The notes below the pieces were generated by a model. It ran no database searches. It was not told the DNA's origin and worked only from the letters and a program-made list of their open reading frames with translations. This document shows, one piece after another, positions 1 through 7,772 of a stretch of 64,000 nucleotides of DNA. A program made the translations under genes and the position numbers. Every line of letters starts with the position of its first letter. Position 1 is the first letter of the stretch. The stretch lies in NCBI RefSeq assembly GCF_907163085.1, contig NZ_CAJQTX010000001.1, forward strand, positions 761,001 to 825,000. Direction: 5' to 3'. This DNA is from Candidatus Accumulibacter sp. ACC003 (GTDB lineage: Bacteria > Pseudomonadota > Gammaproteobacteria > Burkholderiales > Rhodocyclaceae).

Positions 1-1
1 G

Positions 2-61
2 AAGGCGCTGAGCCTGGCGGTTCATCAGGATTATCTGGCGCGATTGCCGCTCGCTGGGTAA
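2..61 (+). CDS. 3' end of an unidentified gene (partial)
   Basis: An open frame enters from the left edge and ends at a TAA at 59-61. The last 19 residues read KALSLAVHQDYLARLPLAG. This is too short to assign a family. It runs the same way as the carbamoyltransferase that starts 163 bases later, so the two could be neighbours in one transcription unit, but nothing visible proves it. Confidence 0.4.
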   Translation, partial: KALSLAVHQDYLARLPLAG

Positions 62-224
62 GCGCGTTTTGTCGCAGCGTGCGCGCCAGCGCGCGGCGGC
101 CTGGCTGGCGCTCGCCGCCGATCGTGCAGCGCGAAGCGACGCTGCTGCAGGTATACTCCAGCTTTCTTCGGTCCGCCGCCTAGCGGCTTCCCGGGCCGCA
201 AGAGTGACCCTGTGAGACCCCACC

Positions 225-2000
225 TTGGCCCTGATCCTACTCGGACTATCCGGCGCGCTGACCCACGACCCCTCGGCAGCGCTGTACATCAATGGCAAAC
301 TCGTTGCCGCAGCGGAAGAAGAACGCTTCGTTCGCGACAAGCACGCCAAGAACCGCATGCCCTACGAAGCGGCGAAATTCTGCCTGGAGTTCGCCGGCAT
401 CAAGCCGGCCGACGTCGATGCGGTGGCTATTCCCTTTGCGCCGATCAGCATTTTCGAGCCGGCGCGCTGGCATTACGCCAAGCGCTACTGGTACGCGCCG
501 GAGCGGGCGCTCGACGCCATCCTGACCGGCAACCGGCGTTTTTACCGCTACCGCAAGCGCATCGAGTGGTGTCTGCTACAGCTCGGTTTTGATCTCAAGA
601 AGACCGACATCGTGCCGGTGGAGCACCATCTGGCGCACGCCGCCAGCGCCTATTTCTGCGCCGGCTTTACGGAGAAGACGGCGATTCTCGGCATCGACGG
701 TAAGGGTGAGTACGCAACCACCTTCTTCGGTTACGGCGAGCACGGGCGAATTCACAAGATCAAGGAGTTCTACGACCCCGATTCGCTCGGCGGCCTGTAT
801 GGCGCATTGACCGAGTACCTCGGTTTCGAGATGCTCGACGGCGAGTACAAGGTGATGGGCATGGCACCTTACGGTGACCCGCTGCGCTACGATTTCTCGC
901 GCCTGGCGAAATTCGAGAATGGCGAACTGCGCGTCAACACCGATTACGCCAACGTGATCGGCTTTCGCCGTTACAAGGAAAAAGGGAAGGGTTACTACTT
1001 CTCGCCGAAATTGGTCGAGTGGCTCGGTCCAAAGCGCACCGGCGACGTCGCCGATGACCCCTACATCCATTACGCAGCAAGCATGCAGAAGCTGTTCGAG
1101 GACCTCGCTTTGCAGATGCTCGAGCATTATCTCGGCGATATCCTGCGCGAAACCGGCCGGCTCGCTTTTTCGGGTGGTGGTGCGCTCAACGTCAAGCTCA
1201 ACCAGAAGATCATCGCCCGTCCGGATGTCAGGGAGCTCTACGTCCAGCCGGCGTCGGGTGACGCTGGCACGGCAGTTGGTGCGGCGGCGTGGGTATCGGT
1301 GCAACGCGGCGTGCCGGTCGAGAAGATGGAACATGTCTTCCTCGGGCCGGCCTACAGCAATGAAGACGTCATCGCCGCCTGCGCCCGTCATCCCGCGCAG
1401 CCGCAATGGCGACGCCTGCGCCAGGTGGACAAGGAAGTCGCCGCGATCCTGGTCGCCGGCAACCCGGTCGCCTGGTTCCAGGGGCGGATGGAGTTTGGTC
1501 CGCGGGCACTCGGCGGCCGCTCGATCCTCGGTTGCCCGAGCGTTGCCGGGGTGGCCGACCGCATCAACGCACAGATCAAGTTCCGCGAGCGCTGGCGGCC
1601 ATTTTGTCCAAGCATGCTCGATACCGTCGGCCGGCAAATGCTCGGCAGCGACCACCCGGCGCCGTTCATGACCTTCACCTTCGCTGTCGCCGACGGCTGG
1701 AAGGAGCGTGTTCCGGAAGTCGTGCACGAAGACGGTAGTTCGCGCGCGCAGGTGCTACAACGGCAATTCAACCCGCGCTACTACGACCTGATGGTCGAAC
1801 TCGAGCAACTCACCGGCAACGGCGTCGTCCTCAACACCTCGCTCAACCGCCGTGGCGAGCCGATGATCTGTTCGCCGACCGATGCGTTGAACATGTTCTT
1901 CGCTTCGGACCTCGAGTACCTGGTGATGGAAGACGTATTGGTCGTCAAGGCTGCGCTGCCCGCAGAGTTCGATGGCAAAGTGGCGCCGGCCGCGGCGTAG
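225..2000 (+). CDS. carbamoyltransferase, NodU/CmcH family
   Basis: A 591-aa protein of the NodU/CmcH/TobZ family, which moves a carbamoyl group from carbamoyl phosphate via an adenylate to a hydroxyl, often on a sugar or natural product. The N-terminal half opens with LGLSGALTHDPSAAL and AEEERF and has the metal/substrate motif HHLAHAASAYF near residues 133-143. The C-terminal YrdC-like half carries FGPRALGGRSIL and LNTSLNRRGEPM, both typical of the family. Length is normal. The start is a TTG at 225: the conserved LGLSG strand begins a few residues later and no better upstream start exists. The natural substrate cannot be read from the sequence; a glycan or exopolysaccharide role is possible. 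Confidence 0.9.
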   Translation: MALILLGLSGALTHDPSAALYINGKLVAAAEEERFVRDKHAKNRMPYEAAKFCLEFAGIKPADVDAVAIPFAPISIFEPARWHYAKRYWYAPERALDAILTGNRRFYRYRKRIEWCLLQLGFDLKKTDIVPVEHHLAHAASAYFCAGFTEKTAILGIDGKGEYATTFFGYGEHGRIHKIKEFYDPDSLGGLYGALTEYLGFEMLDGEYKVMGMAPYGDPLRYDFSRLAKFENGELRVNTDYANVIGFRRYKEKGKGYYFSPKLVEWLGPKRTGDVADDPYIHYAASMQKLFEDLALQMLEHYLGDILRETGRLAFSGGGALNVKLNQKIIARPDVRELYVQPASGDAGTAVGAAAWVSVQRGVPVEKMEHVFLGPAYSNEDVIAACARHPAQPQWRRLRQVDKEVAAILVAGNPVAWFQGRMEFGPRALGGRSILGCPSVAGVADRINAQIKFRERWRPFCPSMLDTVGRQMLGSDHPAPFMTFTFAVADGWKERVPEVVHEDGSSRAQVLQRQFNPRYYDLMVELEQLTGNGVVLNTSLNRRGEPMICSPTDALNMFFASDLEYLVMEDVLVVKAALPAEFDGKVAPAAA

Positions 2001-2345
2001 GCGATAAGCGGTCGGCCGCGGCTGTCCTTAGTGGCCGTCGTGCGCCGACCAGCGTCTCACTGGCGACCTTCCGACACGACTGTTTTCGGGTATATAGCCG
2101 CGCGCTTCGTGACGATCGACAAGGCCGCTCGGCGGCCCTTCGATCGACTCGGATTTGACTCCGGCAGCGGCGCCACGGATACTTCGTCTGCGTCCTTGAA
2201 ACGCCTTCCCCAAGTTTTGTTTTCTCAACATCGTGGTTGAAAGTGCTCTGTCGAGGGGTCGTTTTGAAGCCGAAACGGAGACTCCATGCCATTTTCAATC
2301 CTTGGTCCGCCCATTTCTTAACTGCAACTCACTTACGAGGAAGTC
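2001..2345. other. intergenic region upstream of pgk
   Basis: These 345 bases hold no convincing gene. The short open frames lack family signatures and a usable ribosome binding site. The pgk promoter must lie here. A GAGGA ribosome binding site sits just before the pgk ATG. I see no clear terminator for the carbamoyltransferase, only GC-rich palindromic sequence around 1985-2020. Confidence 0.5.
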
Positions 2346-3602
2346 ATGTCCAAACTGTTCATCGAAGATCTCGCCCTGGCCGGCAAACGCGTCCTGATTC
2401 GCGTTGATTTCAACGTCCCTCAGGACAAGGTCAGCGGAGCGATTACCAACACCAAGCGCATCGAAGCGGCGCTACCGACGATCAAATACGCCCTGGACAA
2501 GGGTGCCGCAGTCATTCTGATGTCGCATCTTGGCCGTCCTGACGGCAAGGTGATGCCGCAGTACAGCCTGCAGCCGGTGGCCACGGCGCTTGCCGGCCTG
2601 CTCGGGCGCCCGGTCAGTTTCCTGGCTGACTGCGTTGGTCCGGAAGTCGAAGCGGCCTGCGCCAAGGTCAAGCCCGGCGAAGTCGTCCTGCTCGAGAACC
2701 TGCGTTTTCACATCGAAGAAGAAGGCAAGGGCACCGTCAAGGCTGCCGATGGCAGCGTCAGCAAGGTCAAGGCCGACCCAGAGGCCGTCAAGGCCTTCCG
2801 CGCCTCGCTTACGCGATTGGCCGACGTCTACGTCAACGACGCATTCGGCACTGCGCACCGTGACCACTCGTCGATGACCGGCGTGCAATTGCCCGAACGT
2901 GCAGCCGGCTACCTGATGAACAAGGAGCTGGAAGCTTTCTCGGCGGTGCTCGAATCGCCGCAAAGGCCCTTGCTGGCGATCCTCGGTGGCGCCAAGGTCG
3001 CCGACAAGATTCAGTTGATCAACAACCTGCTCGACAAGGCTGACCAGATCATTATCGGTGGTGGCATGGCCTTTACTTTCAAGAAAGTCATCTCCGGGAT
3101 GCCGATCGGCAACTCGCTGTACGACGAAGAGGGCGCCAAGCTGGTTCCCGATCTGATGGCCAAGGCCAAGGCGAACGGCAAGCAAATCCTCCTGCCAAGT
3201 GATTTCATCATCGCCGACAAGTTTGACGCCGACGCCAACACCGGCACCGCCAACGACGTCGACGGCATCCCGGACGGTTGGCTGGGACTCGACTGTGGTC
3301 CCGAATCGACCAAGCTGTTTACCGACGCCATCGTCAATGCCAAAACGGTGATCTGGAATGGCCCGGCGGGAGTTTTCGAGTTCGCCAAGTTCGAGGCCGG
3401 CACCAAGGCGATGGCCGATGCCATCATCGAGGCGACCGCCAAAGGCGCAACGACGGTGATCGGTGGCGGTGACACCGCGACGGCCGCCAAGAAATACGGC
3501 GCCGAGAAGAAGGTGACGCATACCTCGACCGGCGGCGGAGCATCGCTCGAGTATCTGGAAGGCAAGGTCTTGCCCGGCGTCGCCGCACTCACCGAGAAGT
3601 AA
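2346..3602 (+). CDS. pgk: phosphoglycerate kinase
   Basis: Cytosolic glycolytic and gluconeogenic enzyme that transfers phosphate between 1,3-bisphosphoglycerate and ADP. The 418-aa length is usual. Visible signatures are RVDFNVP near the N terminus (substrate binding), [25 protein letters not shown], the hinge and nucleotide-site run GGAKVADKI, and the C-terminal GGGDTATAA loop that binds ATP phosphates. An insertion of about 15 residues rich in lysine ([19 protein letters not shown]) follows LRFHIEEE; such an insert occurs in some bacterial PGKs. The ATG at 2346 has a GAGGA site 5-9 bases upstream. The tpiA gene follows after 62 bases, so the two form a glycolytic pair. Confidence 0.97.
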   Translation: MSKLFIEDLALAGKRVLIRVDFNVPQDKVSGAITNTKRIEAALPTIKYALDKGAAVILMSHLGRPDGKVMPQYSLQPVATALAGLLGRPVSFLADCVGPEVEAACAKVKPGEVVLLENLRFHIEEEGKGTVKAADGSVSKVKADPEAVKAFRASLTRLADVYVNDAFGTAHRDHSSMTGVQLPERAAGYLMNKELEAFSAVLESPQRPLLAILGGAKVADKIQLINNLLDKADQIIIGGGMAFTFKKVISGMPIGNSLYDEEGAKLVPDLMAKAKANGKQILLPSDFIIADKFDADANTGTANDVDGIPDGWLGLDCGPESTKLFTDAIVNAKTVIWNGPAGVFEFAKFEAGTKAMADAIIEATAKGATTVIGGGDTATAAKKYGAEKKVTHTSTGGGASLEYLEGKVLPGVAALTEK

Positions 3603-3607
3603 GCGCA

Positions 3608-3631
3608 ACGGCCCCGCTGCCGGGGCCGTTC
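3608..3631 (+). promoter_or_regulatory. intercistronic hairpin between pgk and tpiA
   Basis: A perfect 10-bp stem (AACGGCCCCG / CGGGGCCGTT) with a 4-base loop lies directly after the pgk stop. There is no T-run after it, so it probably stabilises the pgk end of a shared transcript or weakly attenuates, rather than acting as a full terminator. Confidence 0.55.
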
Positions 3632-3664
3632 GTCCAATAAACCAAAGTACACAAGAGGAATAGC

Positions 3665-4432
3665 ATGCGCAAAATCGTTATCGCCGGCAACTGGAAGATG
3701 AACAAGTCTGTTGCCGAATCAGTCAAGCTGGCCACCGAAGTCGTTGCCGCCGCCAAAGACATCAAGAACGTCGTTGTGGTCATCGCGCCGACCTACCTCG
3801 CTCTGGCCAAGGTTGCCGACGTCGTCAAGGGCAGCAACGTCAAGCTCGCCGCGCAGGACGTGCACTGGGAAAACCAGGGCGCCTTCACCGGCAAGGTCAG
3901 TGCCGACATGCTCAAGGAAATCGGTGTCGATATGGTCATCATCGGCCACTCCGAGCAACGCAGCTACTTCGGCGAGACCGACGAGACGGTCAACAAGAAG
4001 ATCAAGAAAGTTCTTTCGCTGGACATGGGGCCGATCGTCTGTATCGGCGAAACGCTTGACGAGCGCAAGGGCGGCAAGCTGGAAAGCGTTCTGACGACGC
4101 AGGTCAATGGCGCCTACGCCGGTCTTTCCGCCGATGATGCCTTGCGCACCGTCGTCGCCTACGAACCCGTCTGGGCGATCGGTACCGGCGTCACCGCCAG
4201 CGACGCCGAAGCGCAGGAAGCGCATGCCTTGGTCCGTGGCCTGCTCGGCAAGCTCTTCGGCAACGACGTCGCGCAGTCGATCAGCATCCAGTACGGCGGC
4301 TCGATGAAGCCCGACAACGCGGCTGGCCTGCTGGCTCAGCCCGACATCGACGGCGGCCTGATCGGCGGCGCGGCGCTCAAGGCCGACAGCTTCCTGGGAA
4401 TCATTACCCCCGGCGAGTCGATCAGCAAGTAG
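3665..4432 (+). CDS. tpiA: triosephosphate isomerase
   Basis: Cytosolic TIM-barrel enzyme that interconverts dihydroxyacetone phosphate and glyceraldehyde 3-phosphate. The 255-aa length fits the family. The catalytic set is visible: NWKMN with the active lysine near residue 12, IIGHSEQR with the electrophilic histidine, AYEPVWAIGTG with the catalytic glutamate, and the phosphate-binding QYGGSMKPDN and GGLIGGAAL segments. The ATG at 3665 is preceded by AGAGGAAT. It lies 62 bases after pgk in the same direction and is followed by a strong terminator, so it closes a pgk-tpiA unit. Confidence 0.97.
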   Translation: MRKIVIAGNWKMNKSVAESVKLATEVVAAAKDIKNVVVVIAPTYLALAKVADVVKGSNVKLAAQDVHWENQGAFTGKVSADMLKEIGVDMVIIGHSEQRSYFGETDETVNKKIKKVLSLDMGPIVCIGETLDERKGGKLESVLTTQVNGAYAGLSADDALRTVVAYEPVWAIGTGVTASDAEAQEAHALVRGLLGKLFGNDVAQSISIQYGGSMKPDNAAGLLAQPDIDGGLIGGAALKADSFLGIITPGESISK

Positions 4433-4449
4433 ATCGCTCAGCGTCATCA

Positions 4450-4487
4450 AGCGCGGGCGCCGCATGGCGGCGCCCGCGCTTTTTTTG
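4450..4487 (+). terminator. rho-independent terminator after tpiA
   Basis: A 14-bp GC-rich stem (AGCGCGGGCGCCGC pairs with GCGGCGCCCGCGCT, loop ATG) is followed at once by a run of seven T. It sits 17 bases after the tpiA stop. Confidence 0.9.
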
Positions 4488-4805
4488 CCTTGGCGAACGC
4501 CTCACCGGCGATGGCACAAGCGTCGCTTGCTGCCGACCTCGCGCGCCAAAGCGAGATCTGCACCTGACAAGAGCGAACGATCGTCGCCATAATGCCGGCC
4601 GCGCTGGCGATCCTTGCTCGGTGCAGGTGAGCGCAGGCCGTACGCACTGGCCGTGCCGAAAACGGTCGAAAAGAAATCCAGCGCCGACGAGCGCTTGGTC
4701 GATTCCGGCCGCAGGGTGGATTTGTCCTCTCAGGCAACGCACGGGCAATCAAGCAGTTAGTTCTTCCCCCTGGACATCTGCGCCGGAAGTCCGTATAAAT
4801 GGCGC
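4488..4805. other. gap between tpiA terminator and ISAs1-type element
   Basis: About 318 bases with no gene I can support; overlapping short frames on both strands look like GC-driven noise. The left end of the ISAs1-type element must fall in this stretch, but I could not match a clear terminal inverted repeat to the right side near 6570-6600. Confidence 0.4.
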
Positions 4806-5879
4806 ATGGAAAGCGTTCTTGGTGCATTGCGTGTTCGCTTGGTGGGCAAGAGCGAAGAGGCTCGCTATCGGGAGTTGATGGCAGAGCATCACTACTTGGG
4901 CGACCTGGCGAAGATCGGGCACACGCTTTGGTACGTGGCCACCTACGGCGAAAAGTGGACGGCCCTGCTGAGTTTCTCTGCGGCGGCCTGGAAATGCGGC
5001 GTTCGTGACCGCTGGATCGGCTGGGACTATCGGCATCAGTACGATCGCTTGGGCCTGGTCGCCAACAACAGTCGCTTTCTGATCCTTCCCGATTGGCATT
5101 ACCCCAATCTCGGCTCCAAGGTGCTCTCGCTGTGCGAGCGACGGGTCGCCGAGGATTGGCAGGCGCATTTCGGGAAGCCGCTGTTACTGCTGGAGACCTT
5201 TGTGGACCCCTCGCGCTTCCAGGGGACCGTCTATCGCGCCGCGAACTGGACGCCTCTGGGGCTGACGCAAGGCTTTCGCCGCACCCGAGAAGGCTACAGC
5301 GCCCACCCGACGTCGCCCAAAGTTGTCTTTGTTCGCCCCTTGCAGGCGGACGCTCGCGGCCAACTTTCCCGCTCGATACTCAACCCCCGCTATCGCACAG
5401 GAGCGCCCAGGATGATGCTCACCGCCGAACAGATGCGCACGCTTCCCGATTTCTTTGCCGGCATCGCCGACCCGCGGCGCGCGCAAGGAAGGCGTCACCC
5501 CCTTCCTGCCGTTCTGGCCATCGCCACGGCGGCGGTCTTGTGCGGAATGCGGGGCTACAAAGCCATCGCCGGGTGGGCCAAAGACCTCACACCGAAAGCA
5601 CGCGAGCGTTTCCGCTGTCGTCGCGAGAAGGGCGTTTACCGCGTACCCAGCGAGTTCATCATTCGTGACGTCCTGATCCGTGTCGATCCCATGGCGCTCG
5701 ATCAAGCGTGTCAGCAGTGGAACAAGGCCTATGCTCAAGACGACCCCAGTCTGGCGGTCGACGGCAAGACCATGCGCAATGCCCATGACGAGCACGGTCA
5801 GCAAGCACACATCATGAGCGTGGTCGGGCATCAGACCGGCGTGTGTCACACCCAAAAAAAGTCGGCACCTTGCCCGTAA
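4806..5879 (+). CDS. DruA-like domain fused to N-terminal half of ISAs1 transposase (frame 0)
   Basis: A 357-aa frame. Residues 1 to about 195 are a DUF4338/DruA-like domain (EHHYLGD, LLSFSAAAWK, IGWDYRHQYDRLGLVANNSRFLILP, LLETFVDPSRFQGT, YRAANW). Residues from about 200 are the start of an ISAs1 transposase (LPDFFAGIADPRRAQGRRHPL, AVDGKTMRNAH with the first DDE aspartate). The DruA-like domain is homologous to the passenger protein in the IS66 element at 27.3-30.5 kb. Known DruA is a component of the Druantia anti-phage system; its function when fused to transposases is not established as far as I know. After CHTQKK the frame runs out within six codons, at TAA 5877-5879. The rest of the transposase is in the -1 frame. 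Confidence 0.8.
   Translation: MESVLGALRVRLVGKSEEARYRELMAEHHYLGDLAKIGHTLWYVATYGEKWTALLSFSAAAWKCGVRDRWIGWDYRHQYDRLGLVANNSRFLILPDWHYPNLGSKVLSLCERRVAEDWQAHFGKPLLLLETFVDPSRFQGTVYRAANWTPLGLTQGFRRTREGYSAHPTSPKVVFVRPLQADARGQLSRSILNPRYRTGAPRMMLTAEQMRTLPDFFAGIADPRRAQGRRHPLPAVLAIATAAVLCGMRGYKAIAGWAKDLTPKARERFRCRREKGVYRVPSEFIIRDVLIRVDPMALDQACQQWNKAYAQDDPSLAVDGKTMRNAHDEHGQQAHIMSVVGHQTGVCHTQKKSAPCP
5855..5861 (+). promoter_or_regulatory. A AAA AAG slippery heptamer, candidate -1 frameshift site
   Basis: In the upstream frame the codons are CAA AAA AAG, which sets up the canonical X XXY YYZ heptamer A AAA AAG, the same as in E. coli dnaX. A -1 slip continues directly into the downstream transposase frame. 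An A7 homopolymer is also a common indel site, so a simple disabling deletion is an equal explanation. Confidence 0.5.
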
Positions 5880-6592
5880 ATGGCGGGGACGAGCTCAAGC
5901 AGACCAATGAAATCGGGATGTTCATACCCCTGCTCGATGCGATCGATATTCAGGGCAAGGACATCACCGCCGACGCGCTACTGACACAGCGCAAGCTGGC
6001 GACCTACCTGGTGGAGCGCAAGGCGCACTATCACTTCACGGTCAAAGGCAATCAGCCAACACTGCAAGCCGATATCGCGCTCCTCTTCCAGGATCGGAAG
6101 GGGGCAGACTTCGTGGCGGTTTCGCCACCTGACCATGGTCGGATCGAGACTCGGCGTATTTGGTGCAGCAATGCCCTCAACGCCTATCTCGACTTCCCGT
6201 ATGTCGGCCAGGTGTTCTTGATCGAGCGCGAAGTGCTGCACAAGAAGAGCGGCAAGCGGACGCACGAAATCGCTCTCGGGATCACCAGTCGCCCTCCAGA
6301 ACAGGCCAGCCCACAGCAAATCCTCGCCATCAATCGCGGCCATTGGTCGATAGAGAACCGCTGTCACTACGTCATCGACTGGAACTACGACGAGGACCGT
6401 AGCCGTATTCGGACTGGTTACGGACCCGAGAACATGTCACGCCTGCGCCGCTTTGCCGTCGGAATCCTGCACCACTTCTCCGACGGCAAAACCAGCATTT
6501 CCGAAAAAATGCGCCACCTCAACCGCAACATCCGATTGGTCTTCGACTACCTGCGCATGACCAAAAATTCTACAGGCCACGTATCACCTTGA
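5861..6592 (+). CDS. C-terminal half of ISAs1 transposase (-1 frame)
   Basis: This 243-codon stretch continues the transposase after the slip and has its own potential GTG start at 5843. It holds the middle and end of the DDE domain: LKQTNEIGMFIPLLDAIDI, GKDITADALLTQRKLATYLV with the second aspartate, YHFTVKGNQPTL, and the C-terminal RGHWSIENRCHYVIDW with the catalytic glutamate. Without frameshifting or restoration of one base it lacks the first aspartate and would be inactive alone. Either the gene is dead through loss of one A in a homopolymer, or the element uses programmed -1 frameshifting. Confidence 0.8.
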   Translation, partial: VGTLPVNGGDELKQTNEIGMFIPLLDAIDIQGKDITADALLTQRKLATYLVERKAHYHFTVKGNQPTLQADIALLFQDRKGADFVAVSPPDHGRIETRRIWCSNALNAYLDFPYVGQVFLIEREVLHKKSGKRTHEIALGITSRPPEQASPQQILAINRGHWSIENRCHYVIDWNYDEDRSRIRTGYGPENMSRLRRFAVGILHHFSDGKTSISEKMRHLNRNIRLVFDYLRMTKNSTGHVSP

Positions 6593-6719
6593 TCCCGGCA
6601 CGAGAACAAATTTACCGTGATTCCGGCCGATTGCCGATTGACCGCGGTTCACCGACACTCCTATACTCCCGGCGGTGCCGTCGAATTTCCGATCCTCATT
6701 CTTGCAAGGGGAAGCGATC

Positions 6720-7592
6720 ATGGGTCTACGACTGAAATTCAACTTGGTGCTGCTGCTGGTCTTTGGCGCCGGCATGGGCGTGTCGGCGTACGTATCGCAC
6801 CGCTTGCTCGAAGAAAATGCCAAGCAGGAGACGCTGCGTAGCGCCGGCCTGATGATGGAGTCGGCACTGTCGGTGCGTGGCTATACCGTCAAGCAAGTGA
6901 AACCACTCCTCGAATCGCAGCTGGCAACGACTTTCCTGCCGCAGACGGTACCGGCGTATGCCGCCACCGAAGTGTTCAGCAAACTGCACAGCAAGTACCC
7001 CGACTTCTCCTACAAGGAGGCCACGCTCAACCCGACCAACCCGCGCGACCGGGCAGTCGACTGGGAGAGCGACATCGTGCAGAAATTTCGCAGTGACGAG
7101 AGCGTCAGCGAGCTGATCGGCGAGCGCGAGACGCCAACGGGTCGCATGCTCTATATCGCCCGGCCGATCACCATCAAGGATCCGGCGTGCCTGGCGTGCC
7201 ACAGCACTCCCTCGGCAGCGCCAGAGTCGATGATCAAGATCTATGGCGGCAACAACGGTTTCGGCTGGAAGCACCTGGAAACCATCGGCGCGCAGGTGGT
7301 GTCGGTGCCGATGTCGGTGCCCCTTGCCAACGCCGAAAACACTTTCAAGACCTTCATGTTGTCGCTCGGTGGTATCTTCCTGGCCACCTTCGTCGTCCTC
7401 AACGTCATGCTGTCGCTGCTGATCATCCAGCCGATCGCGCGGATGTCGGACGCGGCCAACCGGGTATCAACGGGCGACTTCGAGGTGCCCGAGTTTTCGT
7501 CCAGTGGCGGCGACGAGATCGGCGTGCTCGGCAACTCGTTCAACCGCATGCGCCGCAGTCTGCAAAAGGCGATCAAGCTGATTGAATCCTGA
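6720..7592 (+). CDS. membrane sensor with c-heme Tll0287-like (DUF3365) domain and HAMP
   Basis: A 290-aa inner-membrane protein. TM1 is at residues 7-25. A periplasmic domain of about 190 residues follows, with a c-type heme motif CLACH at 157-161, as in the Tll0287/DUF3365 family. TM2 is near 215-240, followed by a HAMP linker (QPIARMSDAANRVSTGDFEVP) and a short tail. There is no kinase, cyclase or methyl-accepting output domain, so it would need to signal to a partner. The ATG at 6720 was chosen over 6675 because AAGGGGAA lies at a proper distance and the first helix starts there. A Ser/Thr kinase gene starts 180 bases downstream, which suggests a redox-sensing input module for it; that pairing is an inference. 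Confidence 0.85.
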   Translation: MGLRLKFNLVLLLVFGAGMGVSAYVSHRLLEENAKQETLRSAGLMMESALSVRGYTVKQVKPLLESQLATTFLPQTVPAYAATEVFSKLHSKYPDFSYKEATLNPTNPRDRAVDWESDIVQKFRSDESVSELIGERETPTGRMLYIARPITIKDPACLACHSTPSAAPESMIKIYGGNNGFGWKHLETIGAQVVSVPMSVPLANAENTFKTFMLSLGGIFLATFVVLNVMLSLLIIQPIARMSDAANRVSTGDFEVPEFSSSGGDEIGVLGNSFNRMRRSLQKAIKLIES

Positions 7593-7772
7593 GTGTGCGA
7601 TATTCGTCGCCGGCGACTGACGCCCGCGACGGCGAGCTTCGGGTCTCCTCGCTCCGGCGGCGAACGACGCGAGATAGCCAATGACTAGAGGAGGAACGAG
7701 CGGATGAGCAAGCAGGTCGATCGGTCGCGCAGCAGTTTCGTCGATGGCGTCTGAGCGCCGAGAGTCGCGCGG

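Larger units (their letters stand above)
4806..6592 (+). mobile_element. ISAs1-family insertion sequence with a DruA-like N-terminal domain
   Basis: The coding part of an insertion sequence whose transposase is read in two frames. The exact element ends are not resolved: no inverted repeats or target duplication could be matched on the two sides. Reading across the -1 slip at 5855-5861 gives one 595-aa product consisting of a DUF4338/DruA-like domain followed by an ISAs1-type (H-repeat) transposase. Confidence 0.75.

Noticed and set aside
4806-6592. A Druantia anti-phage defence locus
   Set aside because: Only the DruA-like domain is present and it is fused to a transposase; no DruB-E components, including the large helicase DruE, are found in the window.
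7704-7754. 16-codon frame behind a strong AGGAGG site between the heme sensor and the kinase
   Set aside because: Too short to support, with no recognisable leader-peptide or attenuator feature; the site could also be a relic.
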